64,000 nucleotides of DNA from Pseudomonadales bacterium (GCA_028280225.1 JANQMF010000077.1:1-64000), one strand, 5' to 3'; shown: positions 1 to 9,479, counted from the first letter of the stretch. Made by a program: numbers and translations. The notes: generated from the letters alone by a model not told the origin.

Positions 1-16
1 CCTGTAGAGGGAAGGG

Positions 17-544
17 ATGATGCTGAAATCCGGCACCCGGCAATCCGGAACTTGGAAATGGTGTGTGGCTATAGTGGTGTTCCTGATGCTGCCGGCTGCG
101 AAGGGCAGCGCAGGGTTGCCGGCAGATGATGCCATCCGCGCGGCCTGTACCGAGCTGGTTTTGAATTATGCATTCCATCGGGACCGGTTGCAGGCCCGTC
201 CCTTTGCTCAGTTGTTTACCACGGACGCACAGCTTTTAGTGTTGGGTGCAACCTTTGTCGGGCGGCAGGCTATCTATCAACGCCTGGCAGATACCCGGGC
301 GGACGACCAGGCCTTGTCCACCCGCCATATGATGAGCACCATCCGCATCTTTGCCGAGGACAACAACCATGCTACCGGCATCAGCTATGTAACCCTTTAT
401 GCGGCACCGGCAGCCAAGGGTATTCCCGCTGAGGTGGATGGGTTTCTAATTGTCGGCGAATATCATGACAACTTTGTGCGTACCGCGGATGGCTGGAAAA
501 TCCGGCGCCGGGAATTTGTGCCCATCTTTAACCGGCAAGAGTAA
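17..544 (+). CDS. Exported NTF2-like (SnoaL-fold) protein
   Basis: A 175-residue protein with a probable Sec signal peptide (basic start, hydrophobic stretch around residues 15-30, small residues after it). The rest resembles the SnoaL/DUF4440 branch of the NTF2-like fold: an N-terminal helix with a Tyr-Ala-His-Asp-like stretch, a FTTDA segment, a helix after GRQAIYQRL, and a closing strand set ending GWKIRRREF. Such proteins bind or convert small molecules, and the ligand cannot be deduced. The start has a GAGGGAAGG Shine-Dalgarno immediately upstream; ATG at 20 is equally possible. The symporter gene follows 46 bp downstream on the same strand, so the two may be cotranscribed. Confidence 0.75.
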   Translation: MMLKSGTRQSGTWKWCVAIVVFLMLPAAKGSAGLPADDAIRAACTELVLNYAFHRDRLQARPFAQLFTTDAQLLVLGATFVGRQAIYQRLADTRADDQALSTRHMMSTIRIFAEDNNHATGISYVTLYAAPAAKGIPAEVDGFLIVGEYHDNFVRTADGWKIRRREFVPIFNRQE

Positions 545-590
545 ACATAACCGGTGTATGCAGACTACCCAACAAATTGGATAAGTTAAC

Positions 591-2057
591 TTGGGAACCG
601 GCTTATCCCCCGTAGATATCGGTGTTGTGGTTTTTGTTATGCTGGCCATCACCTGGCTGGGCCACAAACTCAGCGGCACCATCACCAGCAGGCGAGGTTT
701 TTTTCAGGCGGACGGCACCTTGCCCTGGTGGGCGGTGGCCGCCAGTATTCTGGCCACCCTGGTCAGTGCGGTCACCTTTGTCTCCGTGCCTGCCGCGGTT
801 TTTGCGCCAGGTGGGGACCTGACCTACTTCCAGGTGATTTTGGGCCTGGCCCTGGGCAAGGTGGCGGTGGCCCTGGTTCTGGTCAAACCCTTTTATCGCG
901 CCAAAACACCACGCACCAGTTACGAATACATTGCCCAACAGATTGACTATGCCACCGGAGAAGTGTCCATGTATCTGGGCCTGGTGCTCAACGTCATCAA
1001 TTCCGGGGTCAAGGTCCTGGCGGCCAGTCTGGTGCTGGAGGTGATTACCGGCTGGGGTTTACCCGGGTGTGCCCTGTTTATTGTTGTGGTCAGTGTACTT
1101 TGGAGCGCGCTGGCCGGTATCAAAACCGTGATTTGGACGGACTTTCTGCTGTTTATTCTATTTTGCCTGGGGGCGGTCTTTGCCTTGGTATTTATCAGCT
1201 TGAATGTGCAGCAAAGTTGGATGGAGGCACTGATTTATCTCGATGATCAGGCGCGGTTGACGTTGTTTGACTTTTCCACCGACCCGGGCACCCGTTACAG
1301 TTTGTGGGCGGCGGTGCTGGGTGGTGTTGCGTTAAATATAGCCCAGGGAAGTGCCCAGGGCACCTGGCAAAGGGTCAAGGCATGCCGCAGTGAAAAGGAT
1401 GCACACAAGGCGTACTACTTTGCGGCTTCGTTTTATGCCATGCATCTGGTTATTCTGGCGGTGGGTCTGGGCCTGGTCATATTTTATGCGGAAAACGGTC
1501 TGGCTGAAGATATCCGCGGCCGTCTGGACACCCAGCCCGATCTTATTTTTCCCTATTTTATTGTCACCGAAATTCCCCTTGGGCTGTCCGGGCTGTTTAT
1601 TGCCGCCATTTTTGCCGCAGCCATTTCCACCCTGGATTCCGCCTTGGCGGAGAGTTCCGACCTGAGCCTCACCCACATTTACGCCAAGCTTAAACCCGGG
1701 GCATCCGAAGCCCACTATATTCGCGCTTCGCGCGGCTTAATGGTGTTGTGGGGTGGAATCTTTTTTGCCGTCACCTTGTTTTTTGGTCAGTACTCCGCCG
1801 AGGGCCTGCTGAATTTGACCTTTAAGTTACCCAACTACGTCTACGGGGCAATGCTGGGTGGCATTATCCTGGCACGTATGGGGGTAGGGCGTTTTGCCAC
1901 GGTATTGGCTGGTTTTGTTGTGGCCTGCACCGTCACCATTATGTTGTCCAATGCGGGGGTGGCCTTTTTCTATTGGTGTCCCGTTGCCGGTGGATTGATG
2001 GTTCTTGTGGTGTGGGGGCTGGAACGACTGCTGCCCGCGAAACAGCCCTTGTCCTGA
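591..2057 (+). CDS. Sodium:solute symporter (SSS family)
   Basis: A 488-residue integral membrane protein with about 13 hydrophobic segments, typical of Na+-coupled SSS transporters. Family marks include the early GWAVAASILATLVSAVTFVS-like segment, where the first Na+/substrate helix lies, and the later AAIFAAAISTLDSALAESS segment that matches the conserved Na+-binding helix 8. The C-terminus is short. The likely role is uptake of a sugar, sialic-acid-like or carboxylate solute; sequence alone does not decide. The start is TTG at 591, with no strong ribosome-binding site seen. It follows the NTF2-like gene and converges with the DUF3300 gene, with a hairpin over its stop codon. Confidence 0.88.
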   Translation: MGTGLSPVDIGVVVFVMLAITWLGHKLSGTITSRRGFFQADGTLPWWAVAASILATLVSAVTFVSVPAAVFAPGGDLTYFQVILGLALGKVAVALVLVKPFYRAKTPRTSYEYIAQQIDYATGEVSMYLGLVLNVINSGVKVLAASLVLEVITGWGLPGCALFIVVVSVLWSALAGIKTVIWTDFLLFILFCLGAVFALVFISLNVQQSWMEALIYLDDQARLTLFDFSTDPGTRYSLWAAVLGGVALNIAQGSAQGTWQRVKACRSEKDAHKAYYFAASFYAMHLVILAVGLGLVIFYAENGLAEDIRGRLDTQPDLIFPYFIVTEIPLGLSGLFIAAIFAAAISTLDSALAESSDLSLTHIYAKLKPGASEAHYIRASRGLMVLWGGIFFAVTLFFGQYSAEGLLNLTFKLPNYVYGAMLGGIILARMGVGRFATVLAGFVVACTVTIMLSNAGVAFFYWCPVAGGLMVLVVWGLERLLPAKQPLS

Positions 2058-2072
2058 TCGAAGGATAAGGGC
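2045..2072. terminator. Hairpin between convergent genes
   Basis: Inverted repeat with 11-bp arms (2045-2055 and 2062-2072, one G-T pair) and a 6-base loop. It overlaps the symporter stop codon and abuts the DUF3300 stop codon. The T-tracts on either side are weak, so it would be a bidirectional terminator of modest strength. Confidence 0.45.
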
Positions 2073-3752
2073 TTAACGGTTGCGATGGTCCCGGATTTTC
2101 CGGGAGTTTTGTCCCTGGTGGCGTTGATGGCGGGGTGCGTGTTGACGCGCGTTGCTGTCGGATTTGCGTACCTGTCTTTTGCTGTTCGACAACATGCGTT
2201 TTTGTGCCGCGGGTGGTGTCGGGTTGGCGCGTTGTCCCCGGGCCACGGAATTCATGCGTTGGCGGGGCGGATTGATACGTTGAGTTTGCCGGTTTTGACG
2301 CTGGCCCGCGGCGCGGCGGGTAGTGGCTCGAGCGCGTTGTTGTAACCTTGTTTCTGAACGTTGAACTCCTTGTGGTTGGCGGGCGCGTTGGCTTTGGATG
2401 TTCCTCTGCTGGCGTGGTTGAGCGGCGCGCTGATTGTGGCGCAGGCGGGCCTGGCTGCGCTGAACCTGTTTCATATCGCTAATGCTGCGCCGGGTGTTTA
2501 AGTGACGCTGGCCCGGTGCCCGACGTTCCCGGCGAGCCTCGCGGCGCTCACTCTTGCGTTGCCGAAACCGCTGATCGTCTCCTCGATGATAACGATTGGC
2601 CCGGGGGTGATGCTGATCCCGGGTGCCGTTGGCAAAGCCCCGTTGGCCGATCGGCCGGGCCACGGAGTTCTGCTGACGCCGGATGTCCCGGTGTACGGCG
2701 GAGCCGCCTTGAATAGTGTGTTTGCGTAATATTTTGCGGTTGTGCCGGGGGCGTTCGTACAAGCGGCTATGCTGCCGGTAATTCTGCCGTTCCCCTGCAT
2801 AGCGGTGGTTTGGCTGCCAATAACCCTGGGCATACAGATCCCGCTGGTGTCTTAGCTTGGAGCGGTAGGCCACACGCTGCTGGTAAGCCCGGGGATTGTG
2901 GTAGTGCCTGGTGCGGTTAAAGTGCCGTTGATGATAACGGTGGCCGTAATACCGGTGTTTGCGGTGTTTGTGGTGATAGTGGCCAATATAATGGTTTGTC
3001 CAGGACAGGGTAAATACCGAATTTAAGCCCCAGAAGTAATGATCTTTATACGCCCGGTGATAACCATGGTATGGATAGTAGTAAACCGGATAGGGGGTGG
3101 GATAGTAGTAATACACCGGGCGGGACTGATAAACCACAACGTGGGTTGGGTCGTAGTAGGGGACGTATACCACTTCCGGGTCTTTCGAGCGGATGATCAG
3201 GCTGGAGTTGTTGTGTTCAACCACCTGGTGTTCATCACTTTTTAAGTTACCGGCGGCATAAGCTTCATTACGAAAAGCTTCCACCGCGGCCAGCACGTCG
3301 GCTTGCTGGTCAAGTACAGCCTGGCCCAGGGACCAGGTCCAGTCTATGTCTTCGTTCAGGAGTGCCAGAGCTTCCGGGTAGTTAAGCAGCGCCACCACGG
3401 ACTCATCCCAGTCGTCCTTGGGCTGCACGCCGGCGTTGGTGGCATTGTTATCCCGGTAACGGGCGGCGGCAACCACCTGCAGCGGATAGGTGGAGGCAGG
3501 TAGAACAATGGCCAGTAAATCGTCCGGATACAGGGCAATGGGGGCCACCAGATCACGCAGCTCTGCCGGGGACAGCAATGCCATCGGTTCAACCGTAACG
3601 GCATCCGGGTTATTCTCCTGGGCATGGGTGTAGGCGGGACATAGGTTGAGGGTGAGCAACAGTACAAAAAACAAGGAGATAGGGCCTTGTTTGCCATGGG
3701 TTTGGCCGGGGCAGAGCCCTGCCTGATTAGACTGTCTGCTGCGCTTGTGCAT
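2073..3752 (-). CDS. DUF3300 protein with long basic low-complexity tail
   Basis: The protein has a signal peptide (hydrophobic stretch before AHAQE) and then a DUF3300 domain at about residues 45-240, recognisable by LSPAELRDLVAPIALYPDDLLA and the following VVAAARY. A Tyr/Pro-rich stretch precedes a roughly 320-residue tail very rich in Arg, Gln and His (repeated HRKHRYYGHRYH-like and RRxxRQ patterns). DUF3300 proteins are exported and of unknown function. The tail is strongly cationic and probably disordered, so binding to LPS, nucleic acid or anionic polymer is only a guess. ATG at 3752 is preferred because a GGGG ribosome site lies about 7 bases upstream; GTG at 3764 is the alternative. 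Confidence 0.82.
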   Translation of the reverse strand: MHKRSRQSNQAGLCPGQTHGKQGPISLFFVLLLTLNLCPAYTHAQENNPDAVTVEPMALLSPAELRDLVAPIALYPDDLLAIVLPASTYPLQVVAAARYRDNNATNAGVQPKDDWDESVVALLNYPEALALLNEDIDWTWSLGQAVLDQQADVLAAVEAFRNEAYAAGNLKSDEHQVVEHNNSSLIIRSKDPEVVYVPYYDPTHVVVYQSRPVYYYYPTPYPVYYYPYHGYHRAYKDHYFWGLNSVFTLSWTNHYIGHYHHKHRKHRYYGHRYHQRHFNRTRHYHNPRAYQQRVAYRSKLRHQRDLYAQGYWQPNHRYAGERQNYRQHSRLYERPRHNRKILRKHTIQGGSAVHRDIRRQQNSVARPIGQRGFANGTRDQHHPRANRYHRGDDQRFRQRKSERREARRERRAPGQRHLNTRRSISDMKQVQRSQARLRHNQRAAQPRQQRNIQSQRARQPQGVQRSETRLQQRARATTRRAAGQRQNRQTQRINPPRQRMNSVARGQRANPTPPAAQKRMLSNSKRQVRKSDSNARQHAPRHQRHQGQNSRKIRDHRNR

Positions 3753-3888
3753 AGTACACCCCACTGCGTTAATGGGTGATAATTACCCGCAAGCCCGTCC
3801 GCTGCTGGGTTGGACAGGCTCGTTGTCATGCTAAGTCTGTCAACCTGAACCTGACCTTAATCCAAAAGTGGACCATTTGACCAAATCC

Positions 3889-5274
3889 ATGAAGCCCGGG
3901 AACCGGTCTGTGACTGGAAAAACGCTGTTGCACAAACACCGGCCGGCCGCAGCCTTAAAGTGGCGCGGAGTTTTTGGGGTTTGGTGGGTGATGATCTTGA
4001 TCGTGGTTTCAGCCCGGGCTGCGGAGCCCGCGCCCGCCTATCTGGTGGGGGCAGGCTCAACCTCAATTACCCCGCAGCAGGGGATCTACCTTGGCGGCTA
4101 CGGCAAGAACCGCAAATCCACCGGGCACCTTGATGAACTGTGGTTAAAGGGTGTTGCGGTTGGGGATGGGGAGACTTGGCTGGTGCTGCTGACCGTGGAC
4201 AGTATTGGTCTTACCCGTCCGGATATCGTGCGCATACGCCAGGGTGTACAGCAGACCCATCCCGGCGCCCGGGTGGTGGTTTCTTCCACCCACACCCATG
4301 CCAGTCCGGATGTGGTGGGTATCTGGGGCCCCCGGGTCTGGCTCAGCGGCCGCCGCGAAAGTTATGTGGACAGCCTGGTGGAGGCTGGAATTGACCTGGC
4401 GATGACAGCCATAGAGACCGCAGTACCGGCCCGCAGCCGGGTCGCCAGCGATCAGATTCACCTGCCCTGGGTGGAAAACCGCAGTGAAAAAGATCTGTTG
4501 GATAATACCGTTGCGCTGATGGAGTTTAGCGATAACAGCGGCCGGGTGATTGCAACCCTGACAAACTTCGCCTGCCATCCCACCGTATTGGGCCCGGGCA
4601 ATACATTGGCTTCAGCGGACTATGTGGCTGGGTTTTACCGGAGCATGGCAGCGTTTAGCACCGGAGAACACTTGTTTTTGCAAGGTGCGGTGGGCGGCTT
4701 GGTTCAACCGGCACTGGGGCAGAGCCTGTCAGGCAACGAAAGTTATACGTTGGCGGTGGAGCTGGGTACCCAGCTTGCTGATCGGGTGGCGGCACTGAGC
4801 GGCGGGCTGCGCGAAAACCCCTATGCGCCCCTGGTTTATCGCCAGCAGGTGGTGGAGATGCCCCTGGCAAACTGGGGTTTTCGTTTACTGATTGGTCTGG
4901 AAGTATTACCCCGGACCCTGGGGGGTAGCTGGTATCAGCCCACAATCAGCACGGATGTCAGCTACTTCAGGATTGGTCAGGTGGAATTTGCCACCCACCC
5001 CGGAGAAACATCACCGGCGTATTCTCTGGCCACGCGCCGGCTGTTTGCGGGCAAGGATCATTTTGTCCTGGGTTTGGCGCAGGACGCCCTGGGTTATATT
5101 TTAAAACCTGAATACTTTGACGAACCGCAACAATATCCCCATGCCGATTACTTAACCGGTGTTTCCATTGGACCGGACGCGGGGCCGCGCATGATGCAAG
5201 CACTGGAAGAGCTGATTCAATCGGCTGCGGAGGAGTCAAGGGTGGGGGTAGAGGTCCAGGAAGCCATCCAATAA
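3889..5274 (+). CDS. Neutral/alkaline ceramidase-like hydrolase
   Basis: About 460 residues. After an internal hydrophobic signal segment (MILIVVSARA) it matches the N-terminal domain of neutral/alkaline non-lysosomal ceramidases: VGAGSTSITP and LGGYGKN near the start, then STHTHASPDVVG, which carries the metal-binding histidines of the family, and FACHPTVLG further on. Classical ceramidases are about 650-750 residues with a C-terminal domain. This one lacks most of that domain, as do many bacterial proteins annotated only as ceramidase-domain hydrolases. The substrate could be a ceramide or another amide lipid. ATG at 3889 gives the better signal peptide; GTG at 3868 is in frame upstream. 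It is monocistronic in appearance. Confidence 0.8.
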   Translation: MKPGNRSVTGKTLLHKHRPAAALKWRGVFGVWWVMILIVVSARAAEPAPAYLVGAGSTSITPQQGIYLGGYGKNRKSTGHLDELWLKGVAVGDGETWLVLLTVDSIGLTRPDIVRIRQGVQQTHPGARVVVSSTHTHASPDVVGIWGPRVWLSGRRESYVDSLVEAGIDLAMTAIETAVPARSRVASDQIHLPWVENRSEKDLLDNTVALMEFSDNSGRVIATLTNFACHPTVLGPGNTLASADYVAGFYRSMAAFSTGEHLFLQGAVGGLVQPALGQSLSGNESYTLAVELGTQLADRVAALSGGLRENPYAPLVYRQQVVEMPLANWGFRLLIGLEVLPRTLGGSWYQPTISTDVSYFRIGQVEFATHPGETSPAYSLATRRLFAGKDHFVLGLAQDALGYILKPEYFDEPQQYPHADYLTGVSIGPDAGPRMMQALEELIQSAAEESRVGVEVQEAIQ

Positions 5275-5357
5275 CCCATGGGCCGTTGATGGATAACTCC
5301 GGCAGCTTTGCAGCCCGACACAACCACCCGCATCCGTCGAAATTCAGGCAACTAAGG

Positions 5358-6227
5358 TTATAAGGCAAAGAACCAGGCCGTGGCGATAATCAACAGGGCA
5401 AAGCCTCCGGCCCGCTGCTGATCCGCCAGACTGATCCGGCTCAGGTTCAGGTGGGCAAAGTACAGACCCGTTAGAATGCCGGCAACAAACCCCAGGATAT
5501 GTCCCAACGCATCCACTCTTTCGCTGCCGAAGCCGGTAAAGGCCAGCAGTGCAATCGCACCAAAAATGGGGGCAAAGCCACGCTGCCAGCCGCGTCCGCG
5601 GAAAAAACCCCGGCGCCAGCCGAAGGCGGGTACCAGGCCCACACAGGCAAACGTTGCGGTTGAAGCGCCAATGGCCCGAAAGGCATCCGGCTGGATCCAG
5701 GCGTTGATGAGATTGGCCACGCCGCCACAGGCCAGGACCATCAGCCAACCCACACCGGACCCCAGGTAGCGTCCCACGAACAGTCCAAAGGCAATTCCAA
5801 ACAAAGAATTAGAAACGATATGTGCCAGATCCGCGTGCAGGGTGAGGGCGGTGATTACCCGCCACCACTCCCCCTGTACAACCGCCGCGGCATGTAAGGC
5901 GCCTGCACTATGCAGGTCAACTTGGGTATGGCTTTGCCAGCCGGGAATCAGCCAGATGACCAGCAGGTAGCCGGCCACCCCCGGCCAGCCGCTGTCGATG
6001 ATGGGGGCTTGCACCGGTTGAATGGGATTGGGTGCGTTTTCCAGCCAATAGGCGTGAAGCTGTTGTTGGGCATCAACCTGTCTGGATTCCGGCACCCACA
6101 GCAGCCACTCCCGGTGCGCCCGTCCAATGTGGTTTTCGATATTCATGGCGGTGAGCACCAGTGCCGCATCCACTACCTTGCGGCGGGATGGGGCGGAATA
6201 CACGGCAACGTAGTCCTCCTCTGTCAA
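5358..6227 (-). CDS. Rhomboid intramembrane serine protease with N-terminal extra domain
   Basis: A 289-residue protein. The first 70 residues are soluble and resemble the small DUF2007-type 'signal transducing' domain (YSAPSRRKVVDAALVLTAMNIE). They are followed by a rhomboid membrane core: WWRVITALTLHADLAHIVSN supplies the His and Asn of the oxyanion region, GAST carries the predicted nucleophilic Ser, and GHILGFVAG carries the catalytic His. It should cleave membrane-spanning substrates inside the lipid bilayer; the substrate is unknown. The start codon is TTG with an AGAGAGA stretch upstream. It lies 28 bp downstream of the flavoprotein gene and is probably its operon partner. Confidence 0.88.
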   Translation of the reverse strand: MTEEDYVAVYSAPSRRKVVDAALVLTAMNIENHIGRAHREWLLWVPESRQVDAQQQLHAYWLENAPNPIQPVQAPIIDSGWPGVAGYLLVIWLIPGWQSHTQVDLHSAGALHAAAVVQGEWWRVITALTLHADLAHIVSNSLFGIAFGLFVGRYLGSGVGWLMVLACGGVANLINAWIQPDAFRAIGASTATFACVGLVPAFGWRRGFFRGRGWQRGFAPIFGAIALLAFTGFGSERVDALGHILGFVAGILTGLYFAHLNLSRISLADQQRAGGFALLIIATAWFFAL

Positions 6228-6255
6228 TGGTTATCTCTCTTGGCTTAAATGAGTG

Positions 6256-8670
6256 TCAACCGCGGATGCGCAGGTTTTGGGGGTCATAGACTGCTCGCAG
6301 GTGCGCCAGGGCGGGGATTTTTCTTGGCCCCACTTCCAGGGAAAACGACCCGGCCAGCAGGTCCTGGCGGCGCGCGGCCATGGGATGCTCAACGTAACCC
6401 AGGGCCAGACTGCAATTGAGATGATAGCTGTAAGCGCTGGAGCGGATATGCCCCACGGGTTGAGGTTCTCCTTCTGCCCAGATGGGCTCGTCATGGGTCA
6501 GCAGAACGTCCGGGTCTGCCAGTTGAAACAAGGTCAGGCGTTTTTGCAGAGGCTGGGCTTTTGCCGCCTGCAGGGCATCCTTGCCGATAAAGGACTTATC
6601 CCAGTTGATAGTAAAGCCTAAGCCGGCTTGCAACGGGGAGTCTTCGTCGGTGATGTCATGGCCCCAGTGCCGGTAAGCTTTTTCCATGCGCAGACTGTCC
6701 ATGGCATGGTAACCGGCATGTTTGATGGCGGGTTCGCTCAAGGCCCGGTACACGGTAGCTGCTTCTTCCCAGGGCGCATAGATTTCCCAGCCCAGCTCAC
6801 CCACATAGGTGATACGCATGGCGCGGACCTGTACACCCGCAATAACAATTTGCCGGGATGTGGCAAAGGGAAATGTCTCATCCTCCAGGGGGGTATCGGT
6901 AAACCGTTGCAGATGGGTGCGGGCATTAGGACCCATAATGCCAAATACCGCATAACGTTGGCTGATATCATCTACCTGCACCCTGAAACCGCGCTGGTGG
7001 CGGCGCATCCAGTGCAGATCCCGGGTCACCGACGCCGCGGCGGATACCACCCAGTAAATCCCCTCGTGCAAACGGGTGATGGTGACGTCCGCTTCAATTC
7101 CCCCGTTGGCGTTGAGCCACTGGCAGTAAACGACCTGTCCAATGGCGACATCCAGATCCGCTGTGGATAAGTGATTCAGGAAGCGGCATGCATCCACCCC
7201 GCGCACCAGATATTTAGCAAAACTGGTCTGGTCAAACAGGGCAACATCCGTGCGCACGGCCTGATGTTCAAGCCGGCAATTTTCAAACCAGTTTTGTTTA
7301 CCGTAGGAGTATTGATACGTCGGCTTGGCTCCGGGTGTGGCATACCAGTTGGCCCGTTCCCATCCCGCCAGTTCACCAAAACACGCCCCCTGCCCGGCCA
7401 ATTCATCGTGCACCGGCGACAGCCGCTGATTGCGGGCGCTGGTGGACTGGAAAAAAGGCCAGTGCATGGCGTACAGGCGGCCCAGAGTTTCCGCGGTGCG
7501 TTGCCTCAGAAAGTCATCCTGATTATGCAGGGGCATGAAGCGGCGCACGTCCACTTCCCACAAGTCCATGGGCGGGTGTTGGTTTTGCATCCATTGGGCC
7601 ATCACCCGGCCTACACCCCCGGCGGATTGAATACCTATGGAGTTGAAACCGGCGGCTATATACAGGCCGGACACCTCCGGGCTTTCCCCCAGCAGATAAC
7701 GACCGTCCGGGGTAAAACTTTCCGGGCCGTTGAACCAGGTGCGAATACCAATGTCAGTAGCCTCCGGAATGCGCTTCAGGGCAGCCTGCAGGTAGGGGGA
7801 AAAGTGCTCCAGATCAAAAGGCAGTTCAGCAAAGTTGAAATTTTCTCCTAAGGCGGCGGGAGCAATGGGTTTGGCCTGACTTTCAAAACAGCCGATCAGC
7901 AAACGTCCCGCATCCGGCTTAATATAGATGCCATCGTCGGGCACCCGCAGGATCGGCTGATCACCGGGGATCATCAGGGGTTCGGTGACGGCGTAGAAGT
8001 GTTCCGCCGGATACAGCGGAAAATTGGCACCTGCGCCGGCGCCCAGATCCCGGCTCCATAATCCGGCGCACAGGACAACCTGATTGGCGTGGATTTCTCC
8101 TGTCTGGGTAGCCACCCCGTAAATCACCCCATTGTGGGCCAAAAGGTGTTGTACCGGTGTGTCTTCGTACAATTCGACACCTTGAGCCTTGGCCCGGCGG
8201 GCCAGGGCCAGGGTGGTATCAACAGGGTTGGTCTGACCATCCGCGGGCAGATACACTCCGCCCAGCAGGTCATCACCGGCGATATGGGGCCAGCGTTCGG
8301 TTATTTCTTCGCTGGCTAACCAGGCGCAGTCCACCCCATTGCGGCGTGCCATGGCGGCCAGTTTTTCCAGCTCAAACCGCCGCTCGGCGTGCTTGGCCAG
8401 GGTGAGGGCGCCGGTGCGGCGAAACCCGGTACTTTCGCCGCTGTTTTGCAGGGCTTCGTACAGCTCGCCGCTGTATCTGGCCAGGCGGGTGAGCTGGGTC
8501 GAAGCCCGCAGTTGGGCCACCAGTCCGGCGGCATGCCAGGTGGTGCCGCTGGTGAGTTTGTGCCGTTCCAGCAGGCAAACTGACTGCTCACCGGATAAAC
8601 TCAGGTGATACGCGATGCTGCAGCCCACAATACCGCCGCCCACTACGATAATATCGAATTGATTGCGCAA
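6256..8670 (-). CDS. Dimethylglycine/sarcosine dehydrogenase-like flavoprotein with GcvT domains
   Basis: A roughly 800-residue flavoprotein in the order FAD-binding DAO domain (Rossmann start DIIVVGGGIVG), a short central oxidoreductase domain, a GcvT folate-binding domain and a GcvT C-terminal barrel. The TSGTTWHAAGL segment matches the region where dimethylglycine dehydrogenase attaches FAD covalently through His. The family oxidatively demethylates N-methyl glycines (glycine betaine breakdown products) and passes the one-carbon unit to tetrahydrofolate; the exact substrate is not decided here. TTG at 8670 is preferred because it starts just before the Rossmann strand and avoids overlap with the divergent gene. 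An upstream ATG at 8757 would add 29 residues overlapping that gene's probable promoter. Confidence 0.88.
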   Translation of the reverse strand: MRNQFDIIVVGGGIVGCSIAYHLSLSGEQSVCLLERHKLTSGTTWHAAGLVAQLRASTQLTRLARYSGELYEALQNSGESTGFRRTGALTLAKHAERRFELEKLAAMARRNGVDCAWLASEEITERWPHIAGDDLLGGVYLPADGQTNPVDTTLALARRAKAQGVELYEDTPVQHLLAHNGVIYGVATQTGEIHANQVVLCAGLWSRDLGAGAGANFPLYPAEHFYAVTEPLMIPGDQPILRVPDDGIYIKPDAGRLLIGCFESQAKPIAPAALGENFNFAELPFDLEHFSPYLQAALKRIPEATDIGIRTWFNGPESFTPDGRYLLGESPEVSGLYIAAGFNSIGIQSAGGVGRVMAQWMQNQHPPMDLWEVDVRRFMPLHNQDDFLRQRTAETLGRLYAMHWPFFQSTSARNQRLSPVHDELAGQGACFGELAGWERANWYATPGAKPTYQYSYGKQNWFENCRLEHQAVRTDVALFDQTSFAKYLVRGVDACRFLNHLSTADLDVAIGQVVYCQWLNANGGIEADVTITRLHEGIYWVVSAAASVTRDLHWMRRHQRGFRVQVDDISQRYAVFGIMGPNARTHLQRFTDTPLEDETFPFATSRQIVIAGVQVRAMRITYVGELGWEIYAPWEEAATVYRALSEPAIKHAGYHAMDSLRMEKAYRHWGHDITDEDSPLQAGLGFTINWDKSFIGKDALQAAKAQPLQKRLTLFQLADPDVLLTHDEPIWAEGEPQPVGHIRSSAYSYHLNCSLALGYVEHPMAARRQDLLAGSFSLEVGPRKIPALAHLRAVYDPQNLRIRG

Positions 8671-8712
8671 ATTATTCCGTAAACGAATGGTCCGAAAATG
8701 GGCCAACAGTAC

Positions 8713-8741
8713 TTGCAAATTGGCGATTTTGGCCCAATATA
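8713..8741 (+). promoter_or_regulatory. Candidate sigma-70 promoter of the Bax-inhibitor gene
   Basis: TTGCAA at 8713-8718, a 17-base spacer and AATATA at 8736-8741. This sits 35 bases before the preferred ATG at 8776 and supports that start over the longer reading frame from 8698. The match is moderate and it is a prediction only. Confidence 0.35.
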
Positions 8742-8775
8742 CGAGCTGACACCACAATTTGAGAAGATATTAGCA

Positions 8776-9447
8776 ATGGTAGAAAGAGCTATTTCCAAAG
8801 CGTCGGTTGCTGGCCTGTCCTCCCTGGAAACCAGCAAAGTTCTGCGAAACACCTATATGTTGCTGGGCATCACCTTAGCCTTCAGCGCGGTCTGCGCGGG
8901 TATTGCCGCAGCCCTGGGTATTCAGCCCATGAATCCAATTTTGTTCCTTATCGGTGTACTTGGCCTGAGTTTTTTGGTGCACAAAACCGCCAACAGCGCC
9001 ATGGGACTGCTGTCGGTTTTTGTCTTCACCGGCTTTATCGGCTTTTATATCGGACCCGTGCTGAGCCTCGTGCTGCAGATTCCCAACGGCGCCCAGGCGG
9101 TTATGATGGCCCTGGGCTCAACGGCGTTGGCCTTTGTCGGGTTAAGCGGCTATGCGCTGGTAAGTAAAAAAGACTTCAGCTTCATGACCGGCTTTATCCA
9201 GATTGGTCTGTGGGCCATGATCGGGGCCATTATCCTGAGTTTGTTTTTTGACCTGGGTGCTTTTCACCTGGCCATCAGCGCGGGTGTTGTCATTTTGATG
9301 GGTTCCCTGATCCTGTGGCAAACCAGCGCCATTGTCCACGGGGGTGAGACTAACTATATCGTTGCCACCGTGACGCTGTTTATGAGCATCTACAACTTGT
9401 TCATGTCACTGTTGCATCTGTTTATGGCCTTTGGCGGCGACGACTAA
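8776..9447 (+). CDS. Bax inhibitor-1/YccA family membrane protein
   Basis: A 223-residue protein with a short polar N-terminus and seven hydrophobic segments, matching the BI-1/YccA family. YccA in Escherichia coli modulates FtsH proteolysis and the wider family has ion-leak activity; which applies here is unknown. The start is set at ATG 8776 because GAGAAG lies 9-10 bases upstream and the family begins just before the VLRNTY segment. The reading frame could extend upstream to 8698, but that extension has no family resemblance and overlaps the likely promoter. A GC-rich hairpin follows the stop codon. Confidence 0.88.
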   Translation: MVERAISKASVAGLSSLETSKVLRNTYMLLGITLAFSAVCAGIAAALGIQPMNPILFLIGVLGLSFLVHKTANSAMGLLSVFVFTGFIGFYIGPVLSLVLQIPNGAQAVMMALGSTALAFVGLSGYALVSKKDFSFMTGFIQIGLWAMIGAIILSLFFDLGAFHLAISAGVVILMGSLILWQTSAIVHGGETNYIVATVTLFMSIYNLFMSLLHLFMAFGGDD

Positions 9448-9459
9448 ACCCTTGTACCG

Positions 9460-9479
9460 ACCCGGGCTGAGGCCCGGGT
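9460..9479 (+). terminator. GC-rich hairpin after the Bax-inhibitor gene
   Basis: A perfect 8-bp stem (9460-9467 with 9472-9479) and a TGAG loop, 12 bases past the stop codon. The following T-tract is poor, so termination may be partial. Confidence 0.5.

Noticed and set aside
7171-7851. 226-codon frame opposite the dimethylglycine-dehydrogenase-like gene
   Set aside because: Antisense shadow; the minus-strand gene has all expected FAD and GcvT motifs there.
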